Source: Fimenecus sp964527585
Lineage (GTDB): Bacteria; Bacillota; Clostridia; Oscillospirales; Acutalibacteraceae
Reading direction: 5' to 3'
DNA: 64,000 nucleotides
Assembly (NCBI GenBank): GCA_964527585.1
Contig: CAZGPE010000002.1
Span: 45,493 to 109,492, forward strand
In this document: one piece after another, positions 16,487-25,038 of the stretch
Numbering within the stretch: the first letter of the stretch is position 1
Layout of the letters: each line of letters starts with the position of its first letter
Translations under genes and position numbers: made by a program
Notes under the pieces: model-generated
What the model saw: the letters and a program-made list of their open reading frames with translations, nothing else
Databases searched by the model: none
Told to the model about the DNA's origin: nothing

Positions 16487-16576
16487 TTATTCCGAAAACC
16501 CGAACGCATTAAGCATATCGGTGTTCACGATACTTCGTGGAATAGGATCTGTACTTCTCACGCCTCCTGCGTCCAT
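16487..16576 (-). CDS. Putative 29-residue leader peptide of mgtE
   Basis: A complete small ORF lies between the M-box terminator and mgtE. It has a good ribosome binding site (GAGGTG, 6 nt before the ATG), a product that begins MDAGGVRSTDPIPRS and ends NAFGFSE, and a TAA stop 51 bp before mgtE. It is translated only if the terminator is bypassed. The acidic-proline stretch STDPIP recalls the Asp/Pro-rich leader peptide MgtL, which controls Mg2+ transporter genes in enterobacteria by ribosome destabilisation; the sequences are otherwise different. Several codons (CGA, GTG, GCG, GAC) are less typical of neighbouring genes. A regulatory or small-protein role is inferred only. Confidence 0.55.
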   Translation of the reverse strand: MDAGGVRSTDPIPRSIVNTDMLNAFGFSE

Positions 16577-16593
16577 TGTTTTCACCTCACAAA

Positions 16594-16629
16594 TAAAAAA
16601 TCTCATACCAAAATAAAATTCGGTATGAG
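16594..16629 (-). terminator. Attenuator of the M-box riboswitch
   Basis: The stem CTCATACC (16602-16609) with GGTATGAG (16622-16629) is followed by an A/T-rich T-run on the minus strand. It lies just 3' of the M-box and before the leader ORF. Confidence 0.85.
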
Positions 16630-16634
16630 AAATA

Positions 16635-16832
16635 TAACTGTATAACTCCGTTCAAGCTTTAGCATCAAAGGGCAATGAAACTGCGTTAAATTACACCTTG
16701 AATTCGATGTAACCTGTTGACCTGCTTACAGTGTCTCCACTTTTCACGGCAGCAGTCCGTATCCATTATATCTGCAAAAAACAAAAATGCAAATTGCGGA
16801 TAACTTATCCCTTTGGTAGCCTTACCTACCGA
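16635..16832 (-). ncRNA. M-box (ykoK) magnesium riboswitch
   Basis: The minus-strand leader contains the conserved M-box features in order. They are a GGTAGGTAAGGCTACC hairpin (16815-16830), GGGATAAGTTATCC, GATATAATGGATACGG, ACTGCTGCCG, a stem ending in GGTCAACAGGTTACATCGA, and GGTGTAATTTAACGC. In this family, high Mg2+ compacts the RNA and allows the terminator to form, shutting off the downstream transporter, here mgtE. Confidence 0.92.
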
Positions 16833-16846
16833 TTTTATTTTGCTTA

Positions 16847-16878
16847 TATATTATGAATTTTTAATCGCATTTTGTCAA
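16847..16878 (-). promoter_or_regulatory. Promoter of the M-box/mgtE transcript
   Basis: A perfect TTGACA (16873-16878) lies 18-19 bp before an ATAATA/TAATAT -10 region on the minus strand. Transcription would start just upstream of the aptamer. Confidence 0.65.
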
Positions 16879-16895
16879 CAGAAAAATCGAAAAAA

Positions 16896-18050
16896 CTAAA
16901 ATATTTTTGCCTTATGCTTGTGATGAGTTGTCTTGTTTTGCGCAATAACGATTTTTACACATTCGTCAATTGCTTTTCCGACTCCGGAAAATGTTGAAAC
17001 AAAGAGTTTTTTCGCTGTCTCATCTACATTATCCCAGCTGTTTTTTGCACCTTTTACAGAAGTGATTAAATTTTTGGAAAAATTGGTTATGTTTATCTGC
17101 CCCGTTCCTCTGATGACTTGCGCTAAAACTTCGTCAAAATTCAAACTGTGCTCATCATCAATACCGTAAAGAACCTTTTTCAAAACAAGATCAACGACTT
17201 TTGCCAAAAAAGTCAATTCATCTCTTGTCAAAAACTGTGTTCCTTTAATTCTCCAAGTTGCCGGATCATGTTGCATCATGCCGAAAAGTTTAGTGCTTTT
17301 AACGGGAATATAATCATCGTCATGAACCAAAAGCATACCTACAAACGAACTGTCGGGCACAAAATGGCGGTATTTCGGCTTGATTTCGTTATAAGGTTTC
17401 GATTCAAGATAGTTATAACTGTAAAATCCGGGGCCGTCATTATTATAAACTTTCACAATTCTTTTTCTGACATTTTCACTGCAATACAATGCACTGTGAA
17501 GCGCAATATGTCCGCCTTTCGAATGTCCGCAAATTATAATATCGCCGTCGGGAAGTTCCTTTGCAACCCGTTCAAGATAATCAACGCAGAGTTTATGAGA
17601 AGGTATACCCTTTTTGGTAAATATCTGAAGATCCTCACGCCAACCAACCCATGAATCATCGGTTCCACGGAAAACGACCACATTTTTTCCGTTGGGCAAA
17701 ATAAATGTTACGGCTCCGAACTGAACCGCAGGATCGATTGCGAATACGGTTTCGCAGGCATATATACGAACATCTTTATAACGCTTTGTATCGGCAAGCG
17801 CAAGCATTTTTCCGCTTATACCGTTATTCATTAAAAAGCCGGGAGAAATATGTTTATATCCGTTATATGCAAAAACTTTTCTGCAAGCATCTGAAAACAA
17901 AATCGGTTTTGCTTCAAATCCGCAGCGTATCGCTTTTTCGAAAGGCATATAGAAAATTTCACAAAGAATTAAATTTTCAACATCGGTAAAATCAAGTTCA
18001 TCAAAAGTCGTATTTGAATATTTCTTTATAAATTCAATAGAAGTTGCCAT
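16896..18050 (-). CDS. DUF2974 (Mbeg1-like) alpha/beta-hydrolase
   Basis: This 384-residue cytosolic protein has an alpha/beta-hydrolase core. The nucleophile elbow is GHSKGGH near residue 175, a VVFRGTDDSWVGWREDL block lies near 125, and the gene ends in a basic tail. These match the lipase-like DUF2974 family found widely in clostridia, whose natural substrate is not established. A catalytic Asp/His pair cannot be assigned securely by eye. It stands alone, with its own promoter and an AGGAGG-type ribosome binding site. I see no clear terminator in the 46 bp between its stop and the M-box promoter. Confidence 0.8.
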   Translation of the reverse strand: MATSIEFIKKYSNTTFDELDFTDVENLILCEIFYMPFEKAIRCGFEAKPILFSDACRKVFAYNGYKHISPGFLMNNGISGKMLALADTKRYKDVRIYACETVFAIDPAVQFGAVTFILPNGKNVVVFRGTDDSWVGWREDLQIFTKKGIPSHKLCVDYLERVAKELPDGDIIICGHSKGGHIALHSALYCSENVRKRIVKVYNNDGPGFYSYNYLESKPYNEIKPKYRHFVPDSSFVGMLLVHDDDYIPVKSTKLFGMMQHDPATWRIKGTQFLTRDELTFLAKVVDLVLKKVLYGIDDEHSLNFDEVLAQVIRGTGQINITNFSKNLITSVKGAKNSWDNVDETAKKLFVSTFSGVGKAIDECVKIVIAQNKTTHHKHKAKIF

Positions 18051-18080
18051 ATTTTCCCTCCTGTGTCATTATATAATTTC

Positions 18081-18108
18081 ATTTTAGCACTTAAAGGAAA
18101 AATGTCAA
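18081..18108 (-). promoter_or_regulatory. Promoter of the DUF2974 gene
   Basis: TTGACA and TAAAAT are spaced by 16 bp on the minus strand. Confidence 0.65.
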
Positions 18109-18118
18109 CAAATTAAAA

Positions 18119-18146
18119 TTCCGATAAATCAAAACGATTTATCGGA
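18119..18146 (-). terminator. Terminator of the deoC-deoB-cdd unit
   Basis: A 12-bp perfect stem (TTCCGATAAATC with its complement) followed by a T-rich stretch on the minus strand lies 17 bp after cdd. Confidence 0.8.
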
Positions 18147-18162
18147 ATAAATATATACCGTT

Positions 18163-18564
18163 TTAATCGGATAAGGAAAACGGCTGAGGAAGTAATTCTT
18201 TTAACGAGTATTCCGTATAACCGTCTGCGCTGTTAACAATCAAAATTTTGAAATCACCGTCGCAAAATTCCGATAACACTTGAAGACATATTCCGCAAGG
18301 AAGCGCTCCGTTATCTGTTTTTCCGTCTTTTCGACCGGCAAGCGCAATTACGGAAAAATCTGTTTCCCCTTCGCTGATTGCCTTAAACAGTGCTGTTCTT
18401 TCGGCACAAACAGTTGCCGAATATGAAGCGTTTTCTATATTACAGCCTGTATATATTTTACCGCTTTTGCTCATCAATGCAGCACCGACACGGTATTTAG
18501 AATAAGGTGAATACGAATTTTTGCAAGCCTTAACGGCAATATCGCAAAGTTCTTTATTTGTCAT
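18163..18564 (-). CDS. cdd: Cytidine deaminase
   Basis: Cdd converts cytidine and deoxycytidine to uridine and deoxyuridine. The 133-residue protein is of the short homotetrameric type, with the zinc ligands Cys53 (in CAERTA, with catalytic Glu55), Cys90 and Cys93 (PCGIC). CNIENASYS at 41-49 forms the substrate loop. It lies 2 bp downstream of deoB and closes a deoC-deoB-cdd unit for deoxynucleoside catabolism. Confidence 0.96.
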   Translation of the reverse strand: MTNKELCDIAVKACKNSYSPYSKYRVGAALMSKSGKIYTGCNIENASYSATVCAERTALFKAISEGETDFSVIALAGRKDGKTDNGALPCGICLQVLSEFCDGDFKILIVNSADGYTEYSLKELLPQPFSLSD

Positions 18565-18565
18565 A

Positions 18566-19741
18566 TTATTCTCCTTCTTTTAATATACAGTTTAAGAAAC
18601 TTGTTCCGGCACCCGAATAAGTTATTCCGAAATAATCCGCAACCGTTGCGGCAATATCGCCGTAAGTATTTCTGATTCCTAAATTATACGGCTTAATTCT
18701 TTCTCCGTAAACAATCAAAGGTATATACTCTCTTGTATGATCGGTGCTTTCATCTCCCGGATCGCATCCGTGATCAGCCGTTATTATTAAAATATCGTCT
18801 TTATTCATTTTTTTCGTGAACGAAGGCAGCCACAAGTCAAATTTGCTAAATGCATTTGCATATCCGTCAATATCCTGACGGTGTCCGTAAAGCATATCGA
18901 AATCAACAAGATTTGTAAAACATAAACCTTCAAATTCTTTACCTAACGCCTCATAGGTTAATTTCATACCTTCTTCGTTAGAATGAGTGTAAACAAATTC
19001 GGTAATACCCTCCGAAGCGAAAATATCGTTGATTTTTCCTATCGCATAGACATCTTTTCCGTTTTCGCACAGCATATCCAGAAGTGTTTTCTTAGGGGGA
19101 GTCAATGAAAAATCACGACGGTTTGCCGTTCTGACAAACTCTCCGTTTTTCTTAATAAAAGGTCTTGCTATAACTCTGCCTACCGAGTGTTCACCCGTAA
19201 GAATTTGTCTTGCCGTTTGACAGTATTCATACAGCTGATCAATCGGTACGGTGTTTTCGTCAGCCGCAATTTGAAACACACTGTCTGCTGATGTATAAAC
19301 AATCAAATCGCCTGTTTTGATATGTTCGTCTCCGTAATCTTTAATTACTTCCGTACCGGAATACACTTTGTTACATATAACATTTCTTCCTATAAGGCGG
19401 GAAAAACAGCTGATAATCTCATTTGGAAATCCGTTAGGATAAGTCGGCATCGGTTTTTCGGAAATAATTCCGGCAATTTCCCAATGTCCGATTGTCGTAT
19501 CTTTACCCATAGACATTTCTTTGCATTTTCCGTATGCCGCAACGGGATTTTTGTCTTTTTTCAAATATTCGCAGCCTTCAATGTTTCCCAAACCCATCTT
19601 AATCATATTTTCGGCCGAAAACATTTTAGAAGAAGAAATCCGTTTCAATGTGTTGCAGTTTTTATCTCCGAATTCAGCCGCATCGGGTAATTGACCTATA
19701 CCGCACGAATCAAGAACAATTAAAAAAACTCTTTTAGACAT
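18566..19741 (-). CDS. deoB: Phosphopentomutase
   Basis: DeoB interconverts (deoxy)ribose 1- and 5-phosphate, linking nucleoside phosphorolysis to DeoC. The 391-residue protein belongs to the alkaline-phosphatase superfamily. It has metal ligands in VLDSCGIG at residues 8-15 with DTTIGHWEIAG near 80 (catalytic Thr), VDFDMLYGHRQD near 283 and TADHGCDPG near 325. Four bases separate it from deoC upstream and two from cdd downstream. Confidence 0.96.
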   Translation of the reverse strand: MSKRVFLIVLDSCGIGQLPDAAEFGDKNCNTLKRISSSKMFSAENMIKMGLGNIEGCEYLKKDKNPVAAYGKCKEMSMGKDTTIGHWEIAGIISEKPMPTYPNGFPNEIISCFSRLIGRNVICNKVYSGTEVIKDYGDEHIKTGDLIVYTSADSVFQIAADENTVPIDQLYEYCQTARQILTGEHSVGRVIARPFIKKNGEFVRTANRRDFSLTPPKKTLLDMLCENGKDVYAIGKINDIFASEGITEFVYTHSNEEGMKLTYEALGKEFEGLCFTNLVDFDMLYGHRQDIDGYANAFSKFDLWLPSFTKKMNKDDILIITADHGCDPGDESTDHTREYIPLIVYGERIKPYNLGIRNTYGDIAATVADYFGITYSGAGTSFLNCILKEGE

Positions 19742-19744
19742 ATA

Positions 19745-20395
19745 TCAAACACCTTTAACCGTTTTTACGATCTTACTCGTTCCGAGTCTTGATGCCCCGA
19801 GATCTAAAAATTCCTGCGCATCTTCAAGCGAAGAAATACCTCCGGCAGCCTTTATTTTCAAATTTCCGCTTATATTTTCGGAAAAAAGTTTAATATCTTC
19901 TCTTGTTGCGCCGTTAGTTGAAAATCCCGTTGATGTTTTAATATAATCTGCATTTGACTCGGAAATTATTTTGCACATTTTAATTTTTTCTTCTTCGGTC
20001 AAAAGGCAGGTTTCTATTATTACTTTTAACACCTTGCCTGCACAGGAACTTTTTACGGAATTTATTTCATTCAAAACATCGTCATACCGCTTTGATTTTA
20101 ACCATCCGATATTTATTACCATATCAATTTCATCAGCCCCGTTTTCAACCGCCTCGGAAGTTTCAAAGCATTTTGAAGCAGTTGTCGAATTTCCGTTCGG
20201 AAATCCGATTACCGTACAGATTTTCAATTTATCTTCTACATATTCTTTTGCGCTTTTAACATAGCACGGCGGTATACAAACAGTTGCCGTTCTGTATTTT
20301 ATCGCATCATCGCACAGTGATTTAATTTCTTCAAATGTTGCTGTCTGTGATAAAAGCGTATGATCGCATTTTGACAAAATTTCATTTACATCCAT
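19745..20395 (-). CDS. deoC: Deoxyribose-phosphate aldolase
   Basis: DeoC cleaves deoxyribose 5-phosphate to acetaldehyde and glyceraldehyde 3-phosphate through a Schiff-base lysine. The 216-residue protein shows KCDHTLLSQ, VCIPPCYV, TVIGFPNG, EIDMVINIG, LKVIIETCLLTEEE, and the catalytic YIKTSTGFS (Lys near 151), followed by KAAGGI. The start at 20395 has AGGAGGATAATT before it. An earlier in-frame ATG would lie inside the upstream terminator hairpin. No separate promoter is visible between the tRNA terminator and the gene. Confidence 0.96.
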   Translation of the reverse strand: MDVNEILSKCDHTLLSQTATFEEIKSLCDDAIKYRTATVCIPPCYVKSAKEYVEDKLKICTVIGFPNGNSTTASKCFETSEAVENGADEIDMVINIGWLKSKRYDDVLNEINSVKSSCAGKVLKVIIETCLLTEEEKIKMCKIISESNADYIKTSTGFSTNGATREDIKLFSENISGNLKIKAAGGISSLEDAQEFLDLGASRLGTSKIVKTVKGV

Positions 20396-20410
20396 AATTA
20401 TCCTCCTAAA

Positions 20411-20445
20411 TAAAATCGACAAAACTCTAATGAGCTTTGTCGATT
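20411..20445 (-). terminator. Terminator between tRNA-Arg and deoC
   Basis: A 10-bp stem (AATCGACAAA / TTTGTCGATT) is capped by a second 3-bp stem and followed by TTTTATTT on the minus strand. It lies 3 bp after the tRNA CCA end and runs up to the deoC ribosome binding site. Confidence 0.75.
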
Positions 20446-20447
20446 AT

Positions 20448-20524
20448 TGGCGTGCCCGACAGGAGTCGAACCTGCGGCCTTCAGAGTCGGAGTCTGACGC
20501 TCTATCCAACTGAGCTACGGGCAC
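20448..20524 (-). tRNA. tRNA-Arg (anticodon CCG)
   Basis: The minus strand folds as a complete 77-nt tRNA. It has acceptor GTGCCCG/CGGGCAC, D arm GCTCAGTTGGATAGAGC, anticodon stem TCAGA/TCTGA with loop CTCCGAC (anticodon CCG), TTCGACT T-loop, discriminator G and an encoded CCA. It begins only 14 bp after the ychF stop, so there is no room for its own promoter. Confidence 0.95.
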
Positions 20525-20538
20525 CGATAAACAAATTA

Positions 20539-21633
20539 TCAAACATTAAATCTGAAAAGAACAATATCGCCGTCTTGCATTATATATTCTTTTCCTTCCG
20601 AACGGATTTTACCGTTCTCTTTTGCTGCCTGCATAGATCCGAGCGAAATAAGATCATCATAAGACACTATTTCGGCACGGATAAATCCTCTCTCTATATC
20701 GGAATGGATCTTTCCTGCGGCTTTGGGAGCTTTTGTACCTTTTTTTATTGTCCATGCTCTGACTTCGGGCTTTCCGGCTGTAAGGAAAGACATGAGTCCG
20801 AGCAAATCGTATGAACGCTGAATCAAAAGATCAAGACCGCCTTTGTCGACACCGATGTCCGAAAGGAACATTTCTTTTTCTTCTTTATCAAGTGAAGAAA
20901 TTTCAGCCTCAAGTTCGGCACAAATCGGAAGAACCTGCGCTCCCTCTTTTGAAGCGAGTTCTTTTACGGCATTATATCCGGAATTTGTTTCAATGTTATT
21001 TCTGAAATCATCTTCGCTCATATTACAAGCATAAATAACGGGCTTAGCTGAAAGCAAACCGATTCCCGAAAGGATTTCAGCTTCTTCATCGTCGGTTTCA
21101 ACCGCTCTTGCATTAACGCCGTTGTCAAGTTCGTTTTTCAAGCGGTGGAGAAAGTCAACTTCTTTTTGAAGCGACTTATCACCTTTTAATTCTTTTTCAG
21201 CCTTGATAATTCTTCGATCGAGAATTTCGGCATCGGATAAAAGCAATTCAAGGTTGATTGTATCAATATCTCTTGCCGGATCAATAGAACCTTCAACATG
21301 GATTATATCATCATTTTCAAAACATCTTACAACATGTATGATAGCATCGACTTCTCTGATATGAGAAAGGAATTTATTTCCGAGTCCCTCACCTTTTGAA
21401 GCACCTTTTACCAGACCGGCTATATCGACAAATTCAATGGAAGCCGGCGTAACCTTGTCGGGAGAATACATTTTCGCAAGTTCGTCAAGGCGGTAATCCG
21501 GTACATCGACAACCCCGACATTCGGTTCTATTGTGCAAAACGCATAGTTTGCCGACTGAGCACCTGCATTGGTAATTGCATTAAAAAGCGTGCTTTTACC
21601 TACATTGGGCAAACCTACGATACCTAATTTCAT
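20539..21633 (-). CDS. ychF: Ribosome-binding ATPase YchF
   Basis: YchF is an Obg-family P-loop NTPase that prefers ATP and binds ribosomes. The 364 residues have the G1 motif GLPNVGKST (6-14), G3 DIAGLV near 68, the NMSED form of G4 that relaxes guanine specificity, and the C-terminal TGS-like domain ending MQDGDIVLFRFNV. It has its own promoter and is followed immediately by tRNA-Arg. Confidence 0.97.
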   Translation of the reverse strand: MKLGIVGLPNVGKSTLFNAITNAGAQSANYAFCTIEPNVGVVDVPDYRLDELAKMYSPDKVTPASIEFVDIAGLVKGASKGEGLGNKFLSHIREVDAIIHVVRCFENDDIIHVEGSIDPARDIDTINLELLLSDAEILDRRIIKAEKELKGDKSLQKEVDFLHRLKNELDNGVNARAVETDDEEAEILSGIGLLSAKPVIYACNMSEDDFRNNIETNSGYNAVKELASKEGAQVLPICAELEAEISSLDKEEKEMFLSDIGVDKGGLDLLIQRSYDLLGLMSFLTAGKPEVRAWTIKKGTKAPKAAGKIHSDIERGFIRAEIVSYDDLISLGSMQAAKENGKIRSEGKEYIMQDGDIVLFRFNV

Positions 21634-21667
21634 TTATTTCATTCCTTCGATTTCATTTAGCCATAGT

Positions 21668-21696
21668 ATTATACACTATCGAATTTAATTTTTCAA
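21668..21696 (-). promoter_or_regulatory. Promoter of ychF
   Basis: TTGAAA and a perfect TATAAT are spaced by 17 bp on the minus strand. The -35 box lies at the very end of the DUF1015 gene. Confidence 0.75.
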
Positions 21697-22934
21697 TGCA
21701 ATTTATGTATAAATAATCCGCTGAGAAGTTTAGGCTCGAACCAAGTCGATTTCGGCGGCATAGTCATTCCCGCATCGGCAATTGCCATAAGTTCGTCGAG
21801 TGTTGTCGGATACATTGAAAAAGCGAGTTTCATATCGCTGTTTGCTCTTTTTTCAAGTTCTCCGAGTCCTCTTATTCCGCCGACAAAATCAATGCGTTTA
21901 TCTGTTCTCGGATCGTTAATATTCAAAACGGGCGATATAAGATTATTTTGTAAAATCGAAACATCAAGGCTTAAAACGGGATCCTTGCAATCAAATGTCC
22001 CCTCTTTTGCGCTCAGGCAATACCACTCTGAATCGAGATACATTCCGAAAGTATGTGCTTTTTCGGGTTTGTAAGCTTCGCTTCCGACTTTTTCGACATT
22101 AAATTTATCGGAAATTTTTTCGATAAATTCTTCTTTGGTATTTCCGTTCAAATCTGCGATTACTCTGTTATAATCCATAATCGCAAGATCGTCGGCACAG
22201 AATACAACGCTTAAGAAATAATTGAATTCTTCGCATCCGGTATAATCGGGATTGCTCTCTCTTCTTTTAAGGCCGACTTTTACCGCAGATGCTGCTCTGT
22301 GGTGTCCGTCTGCAATATACAATGACGGTATTTTATCAAACTCCGATGCGATTTCGGAAATAACGGCATCGTCATCAATTACCCACACTGTCTGTTTTAC
22401 GCCGTCCGACTCAAAATCATATTCGGCACCGTGAGAATCTTTCCACGAAGCGAGTATATTTTTAAGAGTTTCGTTTTTTCTGTATGCAAGGAAAATAGGA
22501 CCTGTGTTTGCATCAAGCGTATCAACATGGTGAATTCTGTCCGCTTCCTTGTCCGCACGGGTTAATTCGTGTTTTTTTATTACATTGTTTATATAATCGT
22601 CAATTGATGCACAGCCGACAATACCCGTCTGAACTTTTCCCTGCCTTACTTGTTCGTAAATATAAAAGCAAGGTTTATCTTCTTTGGCAAGTACACCGTT
22701 ATCAATAAGTTTATTAAGGTTTTCATTTGCTTTTTGATAAACTTCTTCACTGTATATATATGTTGATTCGGGAAGATCAATTTCCGCTTTGTCAACATGA
22801 AGAAAAGACAAATCGTTCCCGAGAGTCATTTCTCTGGCTTCTGCGGAATTCATAACATCGTAAGGCAACGCCGCTACCTTACTTGCGTATTCTTTCTTTG
22901 GTCTGATTGCTTCAAAAGGTCTTAAAACTGACAT
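21693..22934 (-). CDS. DUF1015 family protein
   Basis: The 413-residue cytosolic protein opens with SVLRPFEAIRPKKEYASKV. It carries the family hallmarks PYDVMNSAEAREM near 25, ITDG-type segment SLYIADGHHRAASA near 203 and EEFNYFLSVVF near 232. DUF1015 proteins are often annotated as putative HTH or serine-kinase-like proteins; some family members phosphorylate free serine, but I cannot tell whether this one does. Its start overlaps the VanZ gene stop by 13 bp, so it is translated in the same operon. Confidence 0.85.
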   Translation of the reverse strand: MSVLRPFEAIRPKKEYASKVAALPYDVMNSAEAREMTLGNDLSFLHVDKAEIDLPESTYIYSEEVYQKANENLNKLIDNGVLAKEDKPCFYIYEQVRQGKVQTGIVGCASIDDYINNVIKKHELTRADKEADRIHHVDTLDANTGPIFLAYRKNETLKNILASWKDSHGAEYDFESDGVKQTVWVIDDDAVISEIASEFDKIPSLYIADGHHRAASAVKVGLKRRESNPDYTGCEEFNYFLSVVFCADDLAIMDYNRVIADLNGNTKEEFIEKISDKFNVEKVGSEAYKPEKAHTFGMYLDSEWYCLSAKEGTFDCKDPVLSLDVSILQNNLISPVLNINDPRTDKRIDFVGGIRGLGELEKRANSDMKLAFSMYPTTLDELMAIADAGMTMPPKSTWFEPKLLSGLFIHKLH

Positions 22935-23380
22935 AATTTACCTCGCTTATTACAGTATTTTTTATATAATAAATAAATTATTGATAAAATTATCAGGCAT
23001 ATTCCGGCACCGCAGGAATCAATTAGTAGATCTTTCAACTGACACGCTCTGCCTTCGACAAACATCTGATGAAATTCATCTGTAAGAGCATACAAAACGG
23101 TTGTAAAAAAAGAAATAATCGGTAAAAATTTATTTTCGGTAACCGAAAAAGCAAAATTCAACAGTAAACACAACCCGAAAAATTCCGTTGCGTGAGCTGT
23201 TTTTCTTATAAAATGTGAACTGACTCTAATTGAAAAAATATTATACAGCCATTCAATACAATTATCGCTCGACTTACTTGAAATACTTGCCGGCTGATCG
23301 GATAACACAAAAATCAGCCCCATACAAAAAATTACCGATAACCAAGAAATAAGTATTAAAGTTTTTCTGTGTTTTCTCAT
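22922..23380 (-). CDS. VanZ-like family membrane protein
   Basis: This 152-residue protein has about four membrane helices and the VanZ pattern: VLSDQPASISS near 26, SHFIRKTAHATEFFGLCLLL near 55, and ALTDEFHQMFVEGRACQLKDLLIDSCGA near 99. VanZ itself confers low teicoplanin resistance, but most family members have unknown roles and there is no vancomycin cluster here. The start is 4 bp after the stop of the binding-lipoprotein gene, and its weak ribosome binding site suggests coupling. Confidence 0.88.
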   Translation of the reverse strand: MRKHRKTLILISWLSVIFCMGLIFVLSDQPASISSKSSDNCIEWLYNIFSIRVSSHFIRKTAHATEFFGLCLLLNFAFSVTENKFLPIISFFTTVLYALTDEFHQMFVEGRACQLKDLLIDSCGAGICLIILSIIYLLYKKYCNKRGKLCQF

Positions 23381-23383
23381 AAC

Positions 23384-24973
23384 TTACCGTTTAACCGCAT
23401 TGATAAAATACATTATATCTCCCGACGGATAAAAATAAATTCCGTCAACATCGTCGACCGTAATGAAATAACTGTAATCATAGATTACCGGAATCATAAC
23501 AGCATCTTCGATTAAAATTTGTTCAGCTTTTACACATTGTTCATAAAGCGATGAAAAATCATTCGATGATAAGCGCATATTTTCAATTGCCTGAATATAA
23601 CTGTCGGAACTGTAAGAGAATTTACCGTTTTGCGCAAACATCTCAAGAAAATCATCTGCCGCCGAAGTGTTTGCCGTAATCGGATAAAAGATTACCGAAT
23701 AATTGCCCGAAGTTAATATCGAATCAAGTTCTCCGCTTTCAACAACATAAACCGAAACGGAAAATTTAACACCGAGTGTTTTTTGCCATACCTGAACAAG
23801 ATATTTAACAAATGTTTCGTATTCGTCAGTACACTTTATTTCAATTTCAACATTAGAAGATCCGACTTCAAGAAGTCCTTGTTGGAAATAATCTTTTGCC
23901 GATTGTGAATCGTATTTGTAAACATAATCTCCGTTATCTGAATTAACATATGCCATATTTCCGACTTTACAGTTTGGCGGAACAAAACTTGAGGCGGGTT
24001 TTACTGTATCCGAAATTGACTCGGCAAGAGATAAATCGGATGCATACGCTAATGCAAGCCGAATATTTTTATTTGAAAGATACTTGTCGGTTTGATTAAA
24101 AACAAATGAACAAACCGTATTTTCGATGCTTACCGTATTAAAATCATCTTTATCGGTTATGCGTGAATAGTTAATAGTATTAAGGTAAGCAACATCGTAA
24201 GTTTCGTTATTCATTTTATCGGCAACTTTTTCCTTACTTGTGTTTATGTAAAAAGTAACCGAAGCCGGCATAACCTCATTTTCTCCGCAATATTCGTTGT
24301 TTTTGTCAATTCTGATTGATGTTCCTTCAATCCATTTACCGACATTAAACGGCCCGTTACAAAGAGAGTATTTAGCATCAAGTCCGTATTTTCCGGAAGT
24401 CAGTTCGTAAAATTCTCTGTCGCACGGAACAGCACCCGCACAAGTAAGGTTATATAATAAATTATCGTCTTTTTCGGAAAGAACGATTTCGAAAGTAAAT
24501 TTATCTAAAGCACGGTAAGATGATATAGAAGAAAATATCTGTGCATAAGGCGAATTTATCTGCGGATCGAAAATTCTATCGAATGCAAACTCAAAATCTT
24601 CTGCATAAACGCTTGTATCGAATGTTTCCGCATAGTTTTCACCGAGAACATTTTTATGGCCTGAAAACATTGCCCAATGTGCATCGGTTCGAAGATAAAA
24701 TGTATAAACAAGCCCGTCGGAAGATACGGTATAACTTTGTGCGACACCGTTTTCGATATTTCCTTCTTTATTTATTCTTAAAAGTCCTTCGTAACAGTTA
24801 AGAACAATCATTTTTTCGCCGTCGGAGTCGGCTATCTGAGGATCCAAACTTGTAGGTTCGCTGATTATCGGCACAGCAAAAGATTCGCCTGCTTTACCTT
24901 TGCCGAAACAACTGCACAAAGAAAGCATAACGATACATAAAATCATAATTACCGATAGCGATTTTTTCATCAT
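23384..24973 (-). CDS. ABC transporter substrate-binding lipoprotein (oligopeptide/SBP_bac_5 type)
   Basis: This 529-residue lipoprotein has a signal ending in SLCSC and an SBP family 5 body. Visible motifs are EPTSLDPQIADS near 40, NCYEGLLRINKEG near 59, ENGVAQSYTVSSDGLVYTFYLR near 77 and LCNGPFNVGKWIEG near 200. Such proteins capture peptides or nickel complexes for a permease of the OppBCDF type. No permease or ATPase gene is adjacent; it is followed by VanZ-like and DUF1015 genes. It must share a transporter encoded elsewhere or have another role. Confidence 0.88.
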   Translation of the reverse strand: MMKKSLSVIMILCIVMLSLCSCFGKGKAGESFAVPIISEPTSLDPQIADSDGEKMIVLNCYEGLLRINKEGNIENGVAQSYTVSSDGLVYTFYLRTDAHWAMFSGHKNVLGENYAETFDTSVYAEDFEFAFDRIFDPQINSPYAQIFSSISSYRALDKFTFEIVLSEKDDNLLYNLTCAGAVPCDREFYELTSGKYGLDAKYSLCNGPFNVGKWIEGTSIRIDKNNEYCGENEVMPASVTFYINTSKEKVADKMNNETYDVAYLNTINYSRITDKDDFNTVSIENTVCSFVFNQTDKYLSNKNIRLALAYASDLSLAESISDTVKPASSFVPPNCKVGNMAYVNSDNGDYVYKYDSQSAKDYFQQGLLEVGSSNVEIEIKCTDEYETFVKYLVQVWQKTLGVKFSVSVYVVESGELDSILTSGNYSVIFYPITANTSAADDFLEMFAQNGKFSYSSDSYIQAIENMRLSSNDFSSLYEQCVKAEQILIEDAVMIPVIYDYSYFITVDDVDGIYFYPSGDIMYFINAVKR

Positions 24974-25002
24974 AAATAAGCCTCTGATGGATATTTTTAT
25001 AC

Positions 25003-25031
25003 ATTATACACTAATTTTAATTTCAATGCAA
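25003..25031 (-). promoter_or_regulatory. Promoter of the SBP-VanZ-DUF1015 operon
   Basis: TTGCAT and TATAAT are spaced by 17 bp on the minus strand. It is divergent from the tRNA-Ser promoter. Confidence 0.65.
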
Positions 25032-25038
25032 TTAGGTC

